Shown here: in pieces, positions 34,482 to 42,496 of the stretch | How positions within the stretch are numbered: position 1 is the stretch's first letter | Layout: each line of letters starts with the position of its first letter | Source: Harmothoe impar | Lineage: Eukaryota; Annelida; Polychaeta; Phyllodocida; Polynoidae | DNA: 64,000 nucleotides | NCBI GenBank assembly: GCA_947462335.1 | Contig: OX381704.1 | Span: forward strand, 29,659,955-29,723,954 | Reading direction: 5' to 3' | Notes under the pieces: model-generated | What the model saw: only the letters and a program-made list of their open reading frames with translations | What the model was told of the DNA's origin: nothing | Database searches by the model: none | Position numbers and translations under genes: made by a program

Positions 34482-34766
34482 ACACTCTGATAAAAAAGTG
34501 AAACGTTAGTGCATCGTATAGAGTTAGGTGGGGTGGGGGGTGTGTATAGTATTAGCATAGGGTGTATGGGGTGGGGAGCACCCCTCTAGTGTGAAATGGA
34601 TAGGGGGCGAGGAGTTCGAACTCAGAACGTTTTGCATACTCTTTACACGATTTCCCTACGTATTCTAGTCTAAAGAGCTATATAAAAGCTCCCCCTAACC
34701 TACAACACCCCATACAACGCTCTACCTACCTACCTGCCTGTCTACTCCTTCACACACTCGCTCATC
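34482..34766. promoter_or_regulatory. Promoter region upstream of the death-domain gene and capsid array
   Basis: A G-rich stretch (34530-34600) is followed by a TATA box at 34679 and a pyrimidine-rich leader with CTACCTACC repeats. This is the only TATA-equipped gap ahead of the nine tightly spaced genes that follow, so it may drive the whole late-type array. Confidence 0.55.
34679..34688 (+). promoter_or_regulatory. TATA box TATATAAAAG
   Basis: A strong TATA match about 80 bp upstream of the ATG at 34767. Transcription would start near 34710 and the leader would be about 55 bases. Confidence 0.65.
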
Positions 34767-35453
34767 ATGGCAGATTTCAATTTGGTAGTACCTGTATCAT
34801 CATTCTTCAAAGGAGAGCCGTTAGGATACTTACCAGACGCTATGCTACTGAAAATAAGTAGTAAGTTGCCGACATCAGATTACATACGGTTAGGTTCATA
34901 CCTCAAAGTGAACTTGAAGGACATGGGATATCTCAGTTGTGAGAGAAGTGTCATAACTCAAGCTAGAGAAATGTTCACTACTTGGTACCAGAAAAGTTGT
35001 ACTACTAGGTGGGAAGAACTAGCAGACGCTTTGGAGGAATCTTACCGTATGGACCTCATCCAATTCTCACGTGAGTACATGGACAAGCATGACATGTGGG
35101 ATGGCTTAGAGAGTGGAGACATGGAGTGGAAAGTGCAGAAATATTTCTCTCTTTTGTCTGAGCTCTGCCCTAGAGACTGGAAGACCATAGGGATCTACTT
35201 AGGGTTGACTTCTCATGAAATAGCTTTCATCTCTCAACCTGTGCCTTCTGACAGAACTGTCAAGAACCCTGTCTATGAAGTGCTGAGAGCTTGGAAGTAC
35301 AACGAGACGTCTGAGCCTATAGCTCTGATGAAAGTGTTGCAAGACGACATGGGTCGCAGCGACGTCGCAATGTATGTTCAAGGGTTGTATGCAGCTGTAC
35401 CCAAAGCCATAAAAGTGAGCTGTGTCACTCCAGTGTTGACCACTCTCGTCTGA
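34767..35453 (+). CDS. Tandem death-domain-like protein (228 aa)
   Basis: Two helical repeats resemble the death-fold superfamily. The second (about 122-208) fits a death domain best: YFSLLSELCPRDWKTIGIYLG with W138, then LTSHEIAFI, a VYEVLRAWKY segment with W176 and a closing LMKVLQDDMGRSDVAMYV. That is the L..L...W..LA..LG..I..I / LL..W / L..AL...GR.D.A order of the family. The first (about 22-105) is more diverged: LLKISSKLPTSDYIRLGSYL, then W73 and W82 and an acidic final helix. No protease, kinase or TIR domain is attached, so it resembles a stand-alone adaptor or decoy. The ATG has a good context (ATCATGG). It leads the capsid gene array, 13 bp before the ATPase. Host death domains act in apoptosis and innate signalling; interference there is an inference. 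Confidence 0.75.
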   Translation: MADFNLVVPVSSFFKGEPLGYLPDAMLLKISSKLPTSDYIRLGSYLKVNLKDMGYLSCERSVITQAREMFTTWYQKSCTTRWEELADALEESYRMDLIQFSREYMDKHDMWDGLESGDMEWKVQKYFSLLSELCPRDWKTIGIYLGLTSHEIAFISQPVPSDRTVKNPVYEVLRAWKYNETSEPIALMKVLQDDMGRSDVAMYVQGLYAAVPKAIKVSCVTPVLTTLV

Positions 35454-35466
35454 TCACTGCACTAAG

Positions 35467-36156
35467 ATGGACGTCTCTACCGCTGTGGAATCTGTTGAAT
35501 TCGATCCTAGACTACAGTCACCTTTCACTATGCTAATAGCTGGACCTACATCCTGTGGTAAGAGTCGTCTAGTATTCGAAGTGATAAATAACGTGAAGAC
35601 TCTCGTCACACCTGAAGTACACGATATAACTTACTGCTACAGCCAGTGGCAACCAGAGTTTGAAAAGTTGAAAAGTGCAAGTGTGAAATTCAACGAAGGT
35701 CTTCTTACAAGGGATGAACTTTTCAACTCTAGTCGAGATACTAGTAAACACTCGATGCTCATCATAGACGACTTGTTAGACCCAGAATATGCACCTATAG
35801 CTAAAGACCTCTTCATCAAAGGTTCTCATCATATGAACATGAATGTAATATTCATTACTCAGAACTTATTCTTTGCTAACAAAGACTTCAGGACTCTCAG
35901 TTTGAACAGTCATTATCTAGTTATTTTTAAAAACCCTCGAGATATGAGTCAGATAAGTTATATATCTAGACAAGCTTTCCCAGCGCAACCATCTTTCTTG
36001 ACTCAGGTATATAACAAAGAGACTACAGCTAAACACTCATACATAGTGTTGGACTGTAAGCAGAGCACACCTGACAACTTGCGAGTGAGGAACAGTATAA
36101 CAACACCTTGGAACAGCGTAGTATTCATTCCTACTGGGAAAAAGCAGAAGAAATGA
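35467..36156 (+). CDS. FtsK/HerA-type genome-packaging ATPase (229 aa)
   Basis: Expected to pump the element's DNA into the capsid. Walker A is GPTSCGKS at residues 26-33; Walker B is SMLIIDDLLD with D101-D102; a polar sensor-like segment FITQN lies at 129-133. Length is typical of the compact A32-like/HerA packaging ATPases of Polintons and adenovirus-related elements. It starts 13 bp after the death-domain gene and its TGA overlaps the ATG of the next gene (ATGA). Confidence 0.95.
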   Translation: MDVSTAVESVEFDPRLQSPFTMLIAGPTSCGKSRLVFEVINNVKTLVTPEVHDITYCYSQWQPEFEKLKSASVKFNEGLLTRDELFNSSRDTSKHSMLIIDDLLDPEYAPIAKDLFIKGSHHMNMNVIFITQNLFFANKDFRTLSLNSHYLVIFKNPRDMSQISYISRQAFPAQPSFLTQVYNKETTAKHSYIVLDCKQSTPDNLRVRNSITTPWNSVVFIPTGKKQKK

Positions 36157-36563
36157 AGGGGAGTACTAAGAGTAAGCGTGCTAAGAGTCTTAAGCGCCGT
36201 CAGAGAAGTGCTTACTACCAAAAGTTAGTTTCTTTACGTCGGCATTACTCTCTGTTGAAACATATAGCTAAATGTAGTAGTACAGACTGTCAACATTTAG
36301 TGAGAGGTCTCAGTGAAGAAGTGATCAGACTAATGAGTGTCATATGTGTCAATGTAATGAACAAAACCTTGACACCGAACTACCTTCACGCAGTCAAGAA
36401 GTTATCGCCGTACAAGAAACAGCTGAGAGCTATAACAAAACCTAAGATTACTGTCATAGCTAAGAGACGAATACTACAGCAGGACGGTGGCTTCATAGGT
36501 GCACTACTGGGTGTAGCACTACCTCTTATTACTAGTCTCATAGGATCAGCTGTCAAACGGTAG
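36153..36563 (+). CDS. Small basic protein with C-terminal hydrophobic helix (136 aa)
   Basis: The start at 36153 is chosen because its ATG overlaps the ATPase stop in an ATGA; a longer frame would run into the ATPase gene. The N-terminus is very rich in Lys and Arg (KSKRAKSLKRRQR). The C-terminus ends with RRILQQDGGFIGALLGVALP and a hydrophobic glycine-containing stretch finishing SAVKR, which could be an amphipathic or membrane-active helix. Small basic proteins of this type sit beside capsid genes in many Polintons, and by analogy with adenovirus core and cement proteins they may bind DNA or membranes in the virion. The exact family name is not certain. Confidence 0.8.
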   Translation: MKGSTKSKRAKSLKRRQRSAYYQKLVSLRRHYSLLKHIAKCSSTDCQHLVRGLSEEVIRLMSVICVNVMNKTLTPNYLHAVKKLSPYKKQLRAITKPKITVIAKRRILQQDGGFIGALLGVALPLITSLIGSAVKR

Positions 36564-36565
36564 TC

Positions 36566-37594
36566 ATGTCTTACACACGTATGGCTTTAGTGAGACCTGA
36601 TTTAGTAGGTAAAAGCGACACCCCCATTTCTTCTACTACTAACACTGACCCGCTACCTAGTGCAACACTCGCGTCTTCTGCTCCAGCTGTGCTACCAGAC
36701 CCTCAAACTCAGTTCTATGAGAGTCAACTAGTCAGAGAAAAACTATCCCCACACAGTAGTCTAGTGGAGATATTGAGTCACTTACAGAAAGAAGCAACTA
36801 GAGTATTGAATGACTCTCAGTTGAACACTAGTGAGAGACTCAGTAGATACAACCAGCTCATGACTAAATCTTCTATACTATACAAAAAAGCTAAAATTGT
36901 GAGTCGAGCTGCTTCTTCTATGAACCCTAGAAATATTACTCAACAACGTCACAAAAGAGGTAGGAGAGGGGAAGAAGCAGACGATGAAGCTACTTCAGGC
37001 GATGATGACGATATGTTTTCTACTACTAGTCATCAAACTCCAACTCCAAGTTTACCTGGTGCTAGTGGAGACGATGAATATGAGTCTCAAGAAGAAGAAG
37101 AAAGAGAAGAAGAAGACACAGGACCTATAGGTAGACAAGGTGTCATGGTGATGGATGCTTTAATTCAAAGGCGTGTACCTACTACTTATCAGAAGACTGC
37201 TATGAATCTGTATAGACACTTAGCAGACTCTGACAAAGGTAGAGGTACTATCAACTGGACTCCTAGTGGTGAACTAGTAGTGCACGGGCGGCGTATACAA
37301 GGGAGTAACATCATTGATCTACTAGGTGATGCAGCTCGGAAAAATAGTCTAACTAAGAAGCAACCTCCCATAGGACAAAAGTACTTCATCGCAGCTGTTA
37401 AAAGGTTGAACCCAGACCTCAAGTTCGTCAGAAACAAAGAATCTTTCAAGAGTGTTAGTTCTATGACTGGCTCCCCCTTCAGAAGACGTTCATATAGTGT
37501 AACACCAAAGCGTAAACGTAAAGCTAATACTGCACAGAGTGGTACTGGTATAACATCTCGTCAACTAGCAAAGTTATGGCGGACAAAGCTTTGA
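36566..37594 (+). CDS. Uncharacterised Polinton protein, acidic middle and basic tail (342 aa)
   Basis: Starts 2 bp after the preceding stop (TAG-TC-ATG) and overlaps the integrase by 19 bp. Residues 1-110 include a helical segment (SSLVEILSHLQKEATRVLND). Residues about 130-185 are strongly acidic (EEADDEATSGDDDD and a poly-Glu run). A compact domain at about 200-290 includes INWTPSGELVVHGRRIQGSN and a following IIDLLGDAARKN; this domain recurs in Polintons at this genomic position, although I know no function for it. The tail (about 300-342) is basic (FRRRSYSVTPKRKRKAN). A virion or DNA-associated role is plausible from the location only. Confidence 0.82.
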   Translation: MSYTRMALVRPDLVGKSDTPISSTTNTDPLPSATLASSAPAVLPDPQTQFYESQLVREKLSPHSSLVEILSHLQKEATRVLNDSQLNTSERLSRYNQLMTKSSILYKKAKIVSRAASSMNPRNITQQRHKRGRRGEEADDEATSGDDDDMFSTTSHQTPTPSLPGASGDDEYESQEEEEREEEDTGPIGRQGVMVMDALIQRRVPTTYQKTAMNLYRHLADSDKGRGTINWTPSGELVVHGRRIQGSNIIDLLGDAARKNSLTKKQPPIGQKYFIAAVKRLNPDLKFVRNKESFKSVSSMTGSPFRRRSYSVTPKRKRKANTAQSGTGITSRQLAKLWRTKL

Positions 37595-38658
37595 AGAAAG
37601 CTGTAGTAGATCGCTATACTTCAGTCAGAGAACCTGGAAGTTTCACTAGCGTGAGTAAATTGCGACACCATCACTTTAAGAAGACTGACTTAAAAAACAT
37701 TGCTGAAGCTTTAGAAGATGTGGATGCTTACACTAGACACAAACCTTACAAGAGACGGTTCACAAGACACAAGACTCAGACTTGGGGTATAGATAGACAA
37801 TGGCAGTTAGATCTTATTGACATGAGAGAGTCTTCACGTGAGAACAAAGGGTACCAGTATATTTTAGCTGGTATAGATGTCTTCTCAAGATATGGCTTTG
37901 CTCAACCTGTCAAGAGTAAGAAAGCTGTAGATGTATTAGAAGCTTACAAGAAAATGACTGAGAGTAGACAACCTGTTAAAATCCAGACTGACAAAGGAAA
38001 AGAATTTTTGAACCAAACTTTCAGAAGTCATCTAGAAGAAAGGGGTGTAAAATTGTTCACTGGAGAGAACGATGACGTGAAATGTGCTATAGCTGAACGA
38101 TTTAACGCCACACTGCAAGGTAAGCTGTGGCGTTGCTTTGCTTACTTCAACAACTACAAGTGGACAGGCATACTTCAAGATCTAGTCCACTCTTACAATA
38201 GTACTGTGCATAAGACACTAGGTGCAGCTCCAGTCGACATCACAGACAAGAACTCTGATGCTCTGTTCTACAGGCTATATGAACAACCACCAGACAAGAG
38301 GACTGTGCCCAAGTTACTTTTGAAGAAAGGTTCTAAAGTGCGCATGCTTGCTAAGAAGCGCGCTTTCAACAGAGGTTACGAACCTAACTGGACTGAAGAA
38401 GTATACACTATAGATTCTGTCAAACCTAAAGGATACCAACTGAAAGATGAACTAGGAGAAGAGATAAAAGGAACTTTCTACCAGCCTGAAGTTCAAAAGG
38501 TCCATGTCCGTCAAGGGAAGAGGTACGACATAGAGGAAGTAGTGAAGTACAGAGGCTCAGGTCGTAAGCGTCAAGCATACGTCAAGTGGAAAGGTTACGG
38601 GGATAAGTTCAACACGTGGGAACCTGCTAAGAACGTGAAAAAATGGCGTTCACAATGA
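37576..38658 (+). CDS. Retroviral-type (rve) integrase with C-terminal chromodomain (360 aa)
   Basis: Catalyses insertion and generates the 6-bp duplication. The RNase H-fold core has the DDE triad: D79 (QLDLIDM), D139 (IQTDKGKEF) and E174 (AIAERFN), with a D-to-E distance of 35 as in the D,D-35-E family. No HHCC zinc motif is obvious; the N-terminus instead has HHHFKKTDL. A C-terminal chromodomain spans about 317-356 (YDIEEVVKYR ... AYVKWKGYGD ... TWEPAKNV) with the expected aromatic residues, which may guide integration to methylated histone marks. The gene overlaps both neighbours, by 19 bp upstream and 16 bp downstream. All catalytic residues are intact. Confidence 0.97.
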   Translation: MADKALKKAVVDRYTSVREPGSFTSVSKLRHHHFKKTDLKNIAEALEDVDAYTRHKPYKRRFTRHKTQTWGIDRQWQLDLIDMRESSRENKGYQYILAGIDVFSRYGFAQPVKSKKAVDVLEAYKKMTESRQPVKIQTDKGKEFLNQTFRSHLEERGVKLFTGENDDVKCAIAERFNATLQGKLWRCFAYFNNYKWTGILQDLVHSYNSTVHKTLGAAPVDITDKNSDALFYRLYEQPPDKRTVPKLLLKKGSKVRMLAKKRAFNRGYEPNWTEEVYTIDSVKPKGYQLKDELGEEIKGTFYQPEVQKVHVRQGKRYDIEEVVKYRGSGRKRQAYVKWKGYGDKFNTWEPAKNVKKWRSQ

Positions 38659-39992
38659 CACTACCTAGCAACTCGTCTATGAAAGTTTTCCCAGACAACA
38701 CTCTGACAACTTACAACACATTGTTACCTGAGTATGTATCTTCTAGTACTCCAATGGAGTGTGCTCTGCAAGAAATAACGTGTCCTACTAGTTGGTACAA
38801 CGTAGAATGTGAGACATTGTTGTTCATAGAAGGTGAAACAGACTCAACTATACCCAAGAGCGTCATGAGTGCTAAAAGACTACAAGAAGCACTACATAAG
38901 CGAAGCTCAGACTTTTTTCCTTACACAGCGAACGATCCTGTGTTGAATAGGAAAAGTTCAAGTATACACGACAGCGTAGCTAAGAAGTGTCTACAGCGAG
39001 GTGTAGAGATCAAACGCTCTAAACAAGTACCAGTACGACAACCTACAGCGAGACTTAGTGTAGAATCAGACCCAAGCTCTGGAGAAGTAGCGCGACCTGC
39101 GCCGCTACCTAGTGTCGAATCGGACAGCGAAACCGAAACTGAACCAGACCCTTTAGCAGAAGTGCCGCCATCTGGTGCAGACAGTATCACTTACAGAATA
39201 GTACGCGGTTTGAACCCTGAGAACCGTGCGAGTGCAGCAGTCTCAGCTGTGAGAGATTCACTCAACTTAAATTACACAGAAAAAGCAGCATTCATAAACG
39301 GGCTTACTACTAGAGAGTCAGAAGTTTTGACTGAGGAAGAACTCAGAGTAGTGAAAATAGAATTAAAGTTGAAGTATTTAGATAAACTAGTCAACACTTT
39401 TCAATTCCCAGCAGTCCGGACATATACAGCTTTCTCTCTGCAAGGTGTATATCTACAAGACAACAGTGACTTCATAAATTATCTGAACAAGTGTATTAAC
39501 AGGAAACACCCTAGTATCATCAAGAAACTGAGGACACACCACAAGAACAATAAATCTAACGTGTTCACATACAACAGGTATACAATGAAGTGTATTGTAG
39601 CTCTACCCCCTGATGTTGTGATACAACTACCAGTTAACTTAGGTGTGCAGTTAGGATTCGGAGGTGGAGTCTTCTTGATGAATAAAACTGAAGGTCAAGC
39701 TGTAGTAGACTTGAAGTTCAGAGCTCAGACTGTGTATGTATACTCTGATATAGTGAAACATAACATTGTTGGAGACAAGAGAGCACCTCTCTTGAGAGTT
39801 GTAAACATTAATCCACTGCTAGGTGACACACAGACTGTCACTTTCCAACCTTTGATGTACCAACCTGTGAGTAAGAGCAGCTTCAGACAGATCGCGATCT
39901 ACTTAAGAGACAGCACAGGTCGTCCTATACCATTTGAACGTGGAGCAGTGACTGTAGTACTAGCTTTTAAGCCTATAAGCAACCACATATAG
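38643..39992 (+). CDS. Minor capsid protein, penton-like (449 aa)
   Basis: The N-terminus (MTLPSNSSMKVFPDNTLTTY followed by a TSWYNV segment) and the beta-rich C-terminus (ending VVLAFKPI) match the Polinton minor capsid family. This is a single jelly-roll protein proposed to form the pentons at capsid vertices (Krupovic, Bamford and Koonin 2014). A Ser/Pro/Glu-rich, probably disordered insert lies at about 135-185 with two SVESD repeats. The ATG overlaps the integrase end by 16 bp, and the next gene begins 7 bp after its stop. The frame is intact. Confidence 0.88.
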   Translation: MAFTMTLPSNSSMKVFPDNTLTTYNTLLPEYVSSSTPMECALQEITCPTSWYNVECETLLFIEGETDSTIPKSVMSAKRLQEALHKRSSDFFPYTANDPVLNRKSSSIHDSVAKKCLQRGVEIKRSKQVPVRQPTARLSVESDPSSGEVARPAPLPSVESDSETETEPDPLAEVPPSGADSITYRIVRGLNPENRASAAVSAVRDSLNLNYTEKAAFINGLTTRESEVLTEEELRVVKIELKLKYLDKLVNTFQFPAVRTYTAFSLQGVYLQDNSDFINYLNKCINRKHPSIIKKLRTHHKNNKSNVFTYNRYTMKCIVALPPDVVIQLPVNLGVQLGFGGGVFLMNKTEGQAVVDLKFRAQTVYVYSDIVKHNIVGDKRAPLLRVVNINPLLGDTQTVTFQPLMYQPVSKSSFRQIAIYLRDSTGRPIPFERGAVTVVLAFKPISNHI

Positions 39993-39999
39993 TAACAGT

Positions 40000-40491
40000 A
40001 TGCTTCAGCGCTTTGGCCCACCTCCATACTTAGCCCCTAGAGGGGAGTATGGTGCTTACTATGCTAAATCTCAGTTTGGTCACGGTGTTCTACCAGCTTT
40101 CGGTGGAGTAGCTAGGCAACGTGGTCATGGTATTGGATCTATCATATCAGGATTACTGCGAGGAGCTGTCCCCCTTTTGAGCACTATTGGTCGTAAAGTT
40201 GCTAAGACAGCTGGCACAGCACTACTCTCTACAGGTGCAGGAGTACTTTCAGATGTCATGGCTGGAAAACCACTCAAGAAGAGTGTAAACAAACATGTCA
40301 GAGGTCAAAGCCAAGCTCTATTGAAGAGAGCTCATTCTTCAGCTCAGAACTACATAAACAGAGTGTCTCAACCGACTCCAGCCAAACGCCGTGCGACAGT
40401 CCGACGTGCAGGACGTACTAAGCAGCAGACAGGCAAAGGGCGCAAGAAGAAGAAGCAGAGTCGGGCTAGCAATAAAGCACTACTGTTCTAA
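40000..40491 (+). CDS. Basic Gly-rich capsid-associated protein, pVI/pX-like in character (163 aa)
   Basis: The N-terminus is rich in Tyr, Gly and Pro. Residues about 42-90 form a glycine-punctuated amphipathic region (HGIGSIISGLLRGAVPLLST, then KVAKTAGTALLSTGAGVLSDV), and the tail is extremely basic (GKGRKKKKQSR). A protein of this design between the minor and major capsid genes is usual in Polintons. It resembles adenovirus pVI or pX in layout, suggesting membrane disruption or DNA condensation in the virion. That function is inferred. A GKP-LKK linker separates the two halves. Start: ATG 7 bp after the minor capsid stop. Confidence 0.82.
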   Translation: MLQRFGPPPYLAPRGEYGAYYAKSQFGHGVLPAFGGVARQRGHGIGSIISGLLRGAVPLLSTIGRKVAKTAGTALLSTGAGVLSDVMAGKPLKKSVNKHVRGQSQALLKRAHSSAQNYINRVSQPTPAKRRATVRRAGRTKQQTGKGRKKKKQSRASNKALLF

Positions 40492-40493
40492 TC

Positions 40494-41807
40494 ATGAGTC
40501 TGTTACATCCTCATGGCCAGACATGTGCTGTAGGAGAGTTAGATCTCCATGCAGTAGGAGTGACTCAAAAAGACATTCTGAAAAGTCAGACAGTCACTAA
40601 GACAACTAACAATGCTTTGACTGACCACACTGACTCTTTCGACTTTACTTTTGAGCCAACTACTCTGTACACAGATTTGAGTGAAGCAGAGTTGTACTTG
40701 GAAATAGAAGTTGTAGATGCTGCTGGGACACGTCTAGCAGTAGGTGACGAAGCTGCACCTGTGAACAACATAGGCCACTCCCTCTTCTCTTCTGTTCAAC
40801 TGTTGATCAACGGAGAGAAAGTGACTGGGAACAATGAAGACTATGCACTGAAATCGACATTGTTAGACTTAGTAGGAACTGAAGTGAACGACAAGACTAC
40901 TCGGTTGAAGGGTCTACAGAAGTGGATGATGGACACAGCTGGCCACATGGAAGGACGAGTTGCTGCTAACACAGGTTTCGTTGCTCGCCGGAAAGAGTTC
41001 AGTGCAAGACGGACTCACGGAGTCATCATCAGACCCCACATCGACCTCCTCAAGCAGTGCAAGCTCTTCCCTTCACATTGTGAGTTCAAGTTCATATATG
41101 AACGTAGCTCTCCAGCTTTCTACATGATGCAAGCTGCAGACTTAGACTTCAAAGTGAAGATCACTAAAGCTGAGATGAGCGTGCGCCAAGTGACTGTGAG
41201 AGACGAAGTAGCTGAAGTCCACAATAAAACAGTGATGAACCCTCAGTTCGGACCATTCAACTACACTCTGACGAGGTGTCGAGTCACTAAACACACTCTA
41301 GACGGAGGGTCACAAGAGTACAGTTGGACTCAACCCGACACAAGCCAGATCCCGACCCGTGTCCTACTAGCTTTAGTCAAAGAGACTGCAGCGTCAGGCA
41401 CTAAAAGCGAGAACCCGTTCAACTTCCAGAACTACTCAGTGAGAGAAGTAGGTCTGAAGTATGATGACCATAAATATGAAGTGAAGACTGACTTTGCTGC
41501 AGGGAACTGTGTGAAAGCTTACAGGAACTTGTTCAGAGAGACAGGTCTACTAGCTGTAGGTCAAGATTGTGGTCTCAGTTTAGAACAGTTCCAATCAGGG
41601 TACACAGTCTTCGCTTTCGACCTGACTCCAGACAGGACTCCTGAATGCCCACGCATCAACTTAGTGAAGCAAGGGAAGTTGACTGTGTCTCTGAGGTTCA
41701 ACGCCCCTACAAATCACGCCATCTCAGCTGTCATCTGTGCTTTCTACGACAACAACATCCAACTCACAGCTGACAGACTACCAGTCACAGACTACCACAT
41801 GGCCTGA
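40494..41807 (+). CDS. Major capsid protein, double jelly-roll (437 aa)
   Basis: The main shell protein. It belongs to the animal family long annotated after nematode F54H12.2 and now recognised as the Polinton major capsid protein. Recognisable features are the start LLHPHGQTCAVGELDLHAVG, the strand LFSSVQLLINGEKV, the TAGHMEGR segment and the beta-rich RTHGVIIRPHIDLL stretch. Length is typical of this branch. It begins 2 bp after the preceding stop (TAA-TC-ATG) and ends 4 bp before the protease start. No disruption seen. Confidence 0.93.
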   Translation: MSLLHPHGQTCAVGELDLHAVGVTQKDILKSQTVTKTTNNALTDHTDSFDFTFEPTTLYTDLSEAELYLEIEVVDAAGTRLAVGDEAAPVNNIGHSLFSSVQLLINGEKVTGNNEDYALKSTLLDLVGTEVNDKTTRLKGLQKWMMDTAGHMEGRVAANTGFVARRKEFSARRTHGVIIRPHIDLLKQCKLFPSHCEFKFIYERSSPAFYMMQAADLDFKVKITKAEMSVRQVTVRDEVAEVHNKTVMNPQFGPFNYTLTRCRVTKHTLDGGSQEYSWTQPDTSQIPTRVLLALVKETAASGTKSENPFNFQNYSVREVGLKYDDHKYEVKTDFAAGNCVKAYRNLFRETGLLAVGQDCGLSLEQFQSGYTVFAFDLTPDRTPECPRINLVKQGKLTVSLRFNAPTNHAISAVICAFYDNNIQLTADRLPVTDYHMA

Positions 41808-41811
41808 GAAG

Positions 41812-42381
41812 ATGAAGACTTCACAACTGAACACTGTTCTTAGCCAACACCCTCACACTCGACGATACTTCCTAGGTACTTTCCCTAGTGATGAGTGCCC
41901 TGCTGAAGCAACACCTCTGACTTGCTTTGTCAGTAACACACACCCCCACACACAACCTGGACAACATTGGATAGCTTTCTATGTTCAGAGTGATGGAGTA
42001 GTGTACTATTTGCATCAACTTCTTGATAGAAACATGTCGAACCCAAGACCCTCAACACACTCTACACAACCTTCTCCAACTGCCAACCAACCTGACCGAT
42101 CGAATGGTCCAGCCATACATGAGTCTATACTAAAGTCTCTAGAGCAAGAAGCTGCAAGTACTAAACACAACTTACTTGCAGACAGCACTCAGAGAGAATT
42201 AGACGTGATCGACGGGTTGAAGAGTAACGCTGATGTCATGGATAAAATAATTGATATGATCAGTCAGCTCATGTACAGAGTGAGGCAACTAGAAGAAGTT
42301 CAAGACAAGGCAGAAATGGAGAAAACTAAAACTGGAGGAGGGTGTGGGTTGAACTGTGCCAATAACTCATTCACTTTGTAA
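41812..42381 (+). CDS. Truncated adenain-like protease fused to a coiled-coil tail (189 aa)
   Basis: Residues 1-66 match the N-terminal third of the adenovirus-type maturation protease found in Polintons: TRRYFLGTFPSDECP, then PGQHWIAFYVQSDGVVYY, with H52 as the probable catalytic histidine. The family then needs an acidic residue and, further on, a glutamine and the nucleophilic cysteine in a C-terminal half of about 100 residues. None of that is here. From about residue 67 the sequence changes to a Pro/Ser/Thr-rich linker (76-98), a long predicted coiled coil (about 104-170, DVMDKIIDMISQLMYRVRQL) and a GGGCGLNC end. An internal ATG at residue 75 could start the tail as its own protein. The simplest reading is a deletion that joined the protease start to a downstream gene. 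Confidence 0.8.
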   Translation: MKTSQLNTVLSQHPHTRRYFLGTFPSDECPAEATPLTCFVSNTHPHTQPGQHWIAFYVQSDGVVYYLHQLLDRNMSNPRPSTHSTQPSPTANQPDRSNGPAIHESILKSLEQEAASTKHNLLADSTQRELDVIDGLKSNADVMDKIIDMISQLMYRVRQLEEVQDKAEMEKTKTGGGCGLNCANNSFTL

Positions 42382-42406
42382 CTGCTTTGCTTTTTGCTTT
42401 GTGTGA

Positions 42407-42412
42407 AATAAA
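42407..42412 (+). terminator. Polyadenylation signal for the rightward gene array
   Basis: AATAAA lies 25 bp after the stop of the last plus-strand gene and just before the right inverted repeat. It is the only clear signal downstream of the nine-gene array. Confidence 0.65.
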
Positions 42413-42496
42413 AAAAGAATGAAAAAAACAAATTGTGTCGTGTATCTGTGTATATACCAACGGTATTTATCGAATACTAAAGTTAGTATTCCATCT

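Noticed and set aside
36108..36152. Longer start for the small basic protein
   Set aside because: It would overlap the ATPase by 49 bp; the ATG at 36153 overlapping the ATPase stop is the natural start.
41737..41811. Longer start for the protease-like gene
   Set aside because: It lies inside the major capsid gene and the encoded Ser/Thr/Gln-rich stretch does not match the protease family; the family-like start is the ATG at 41812.
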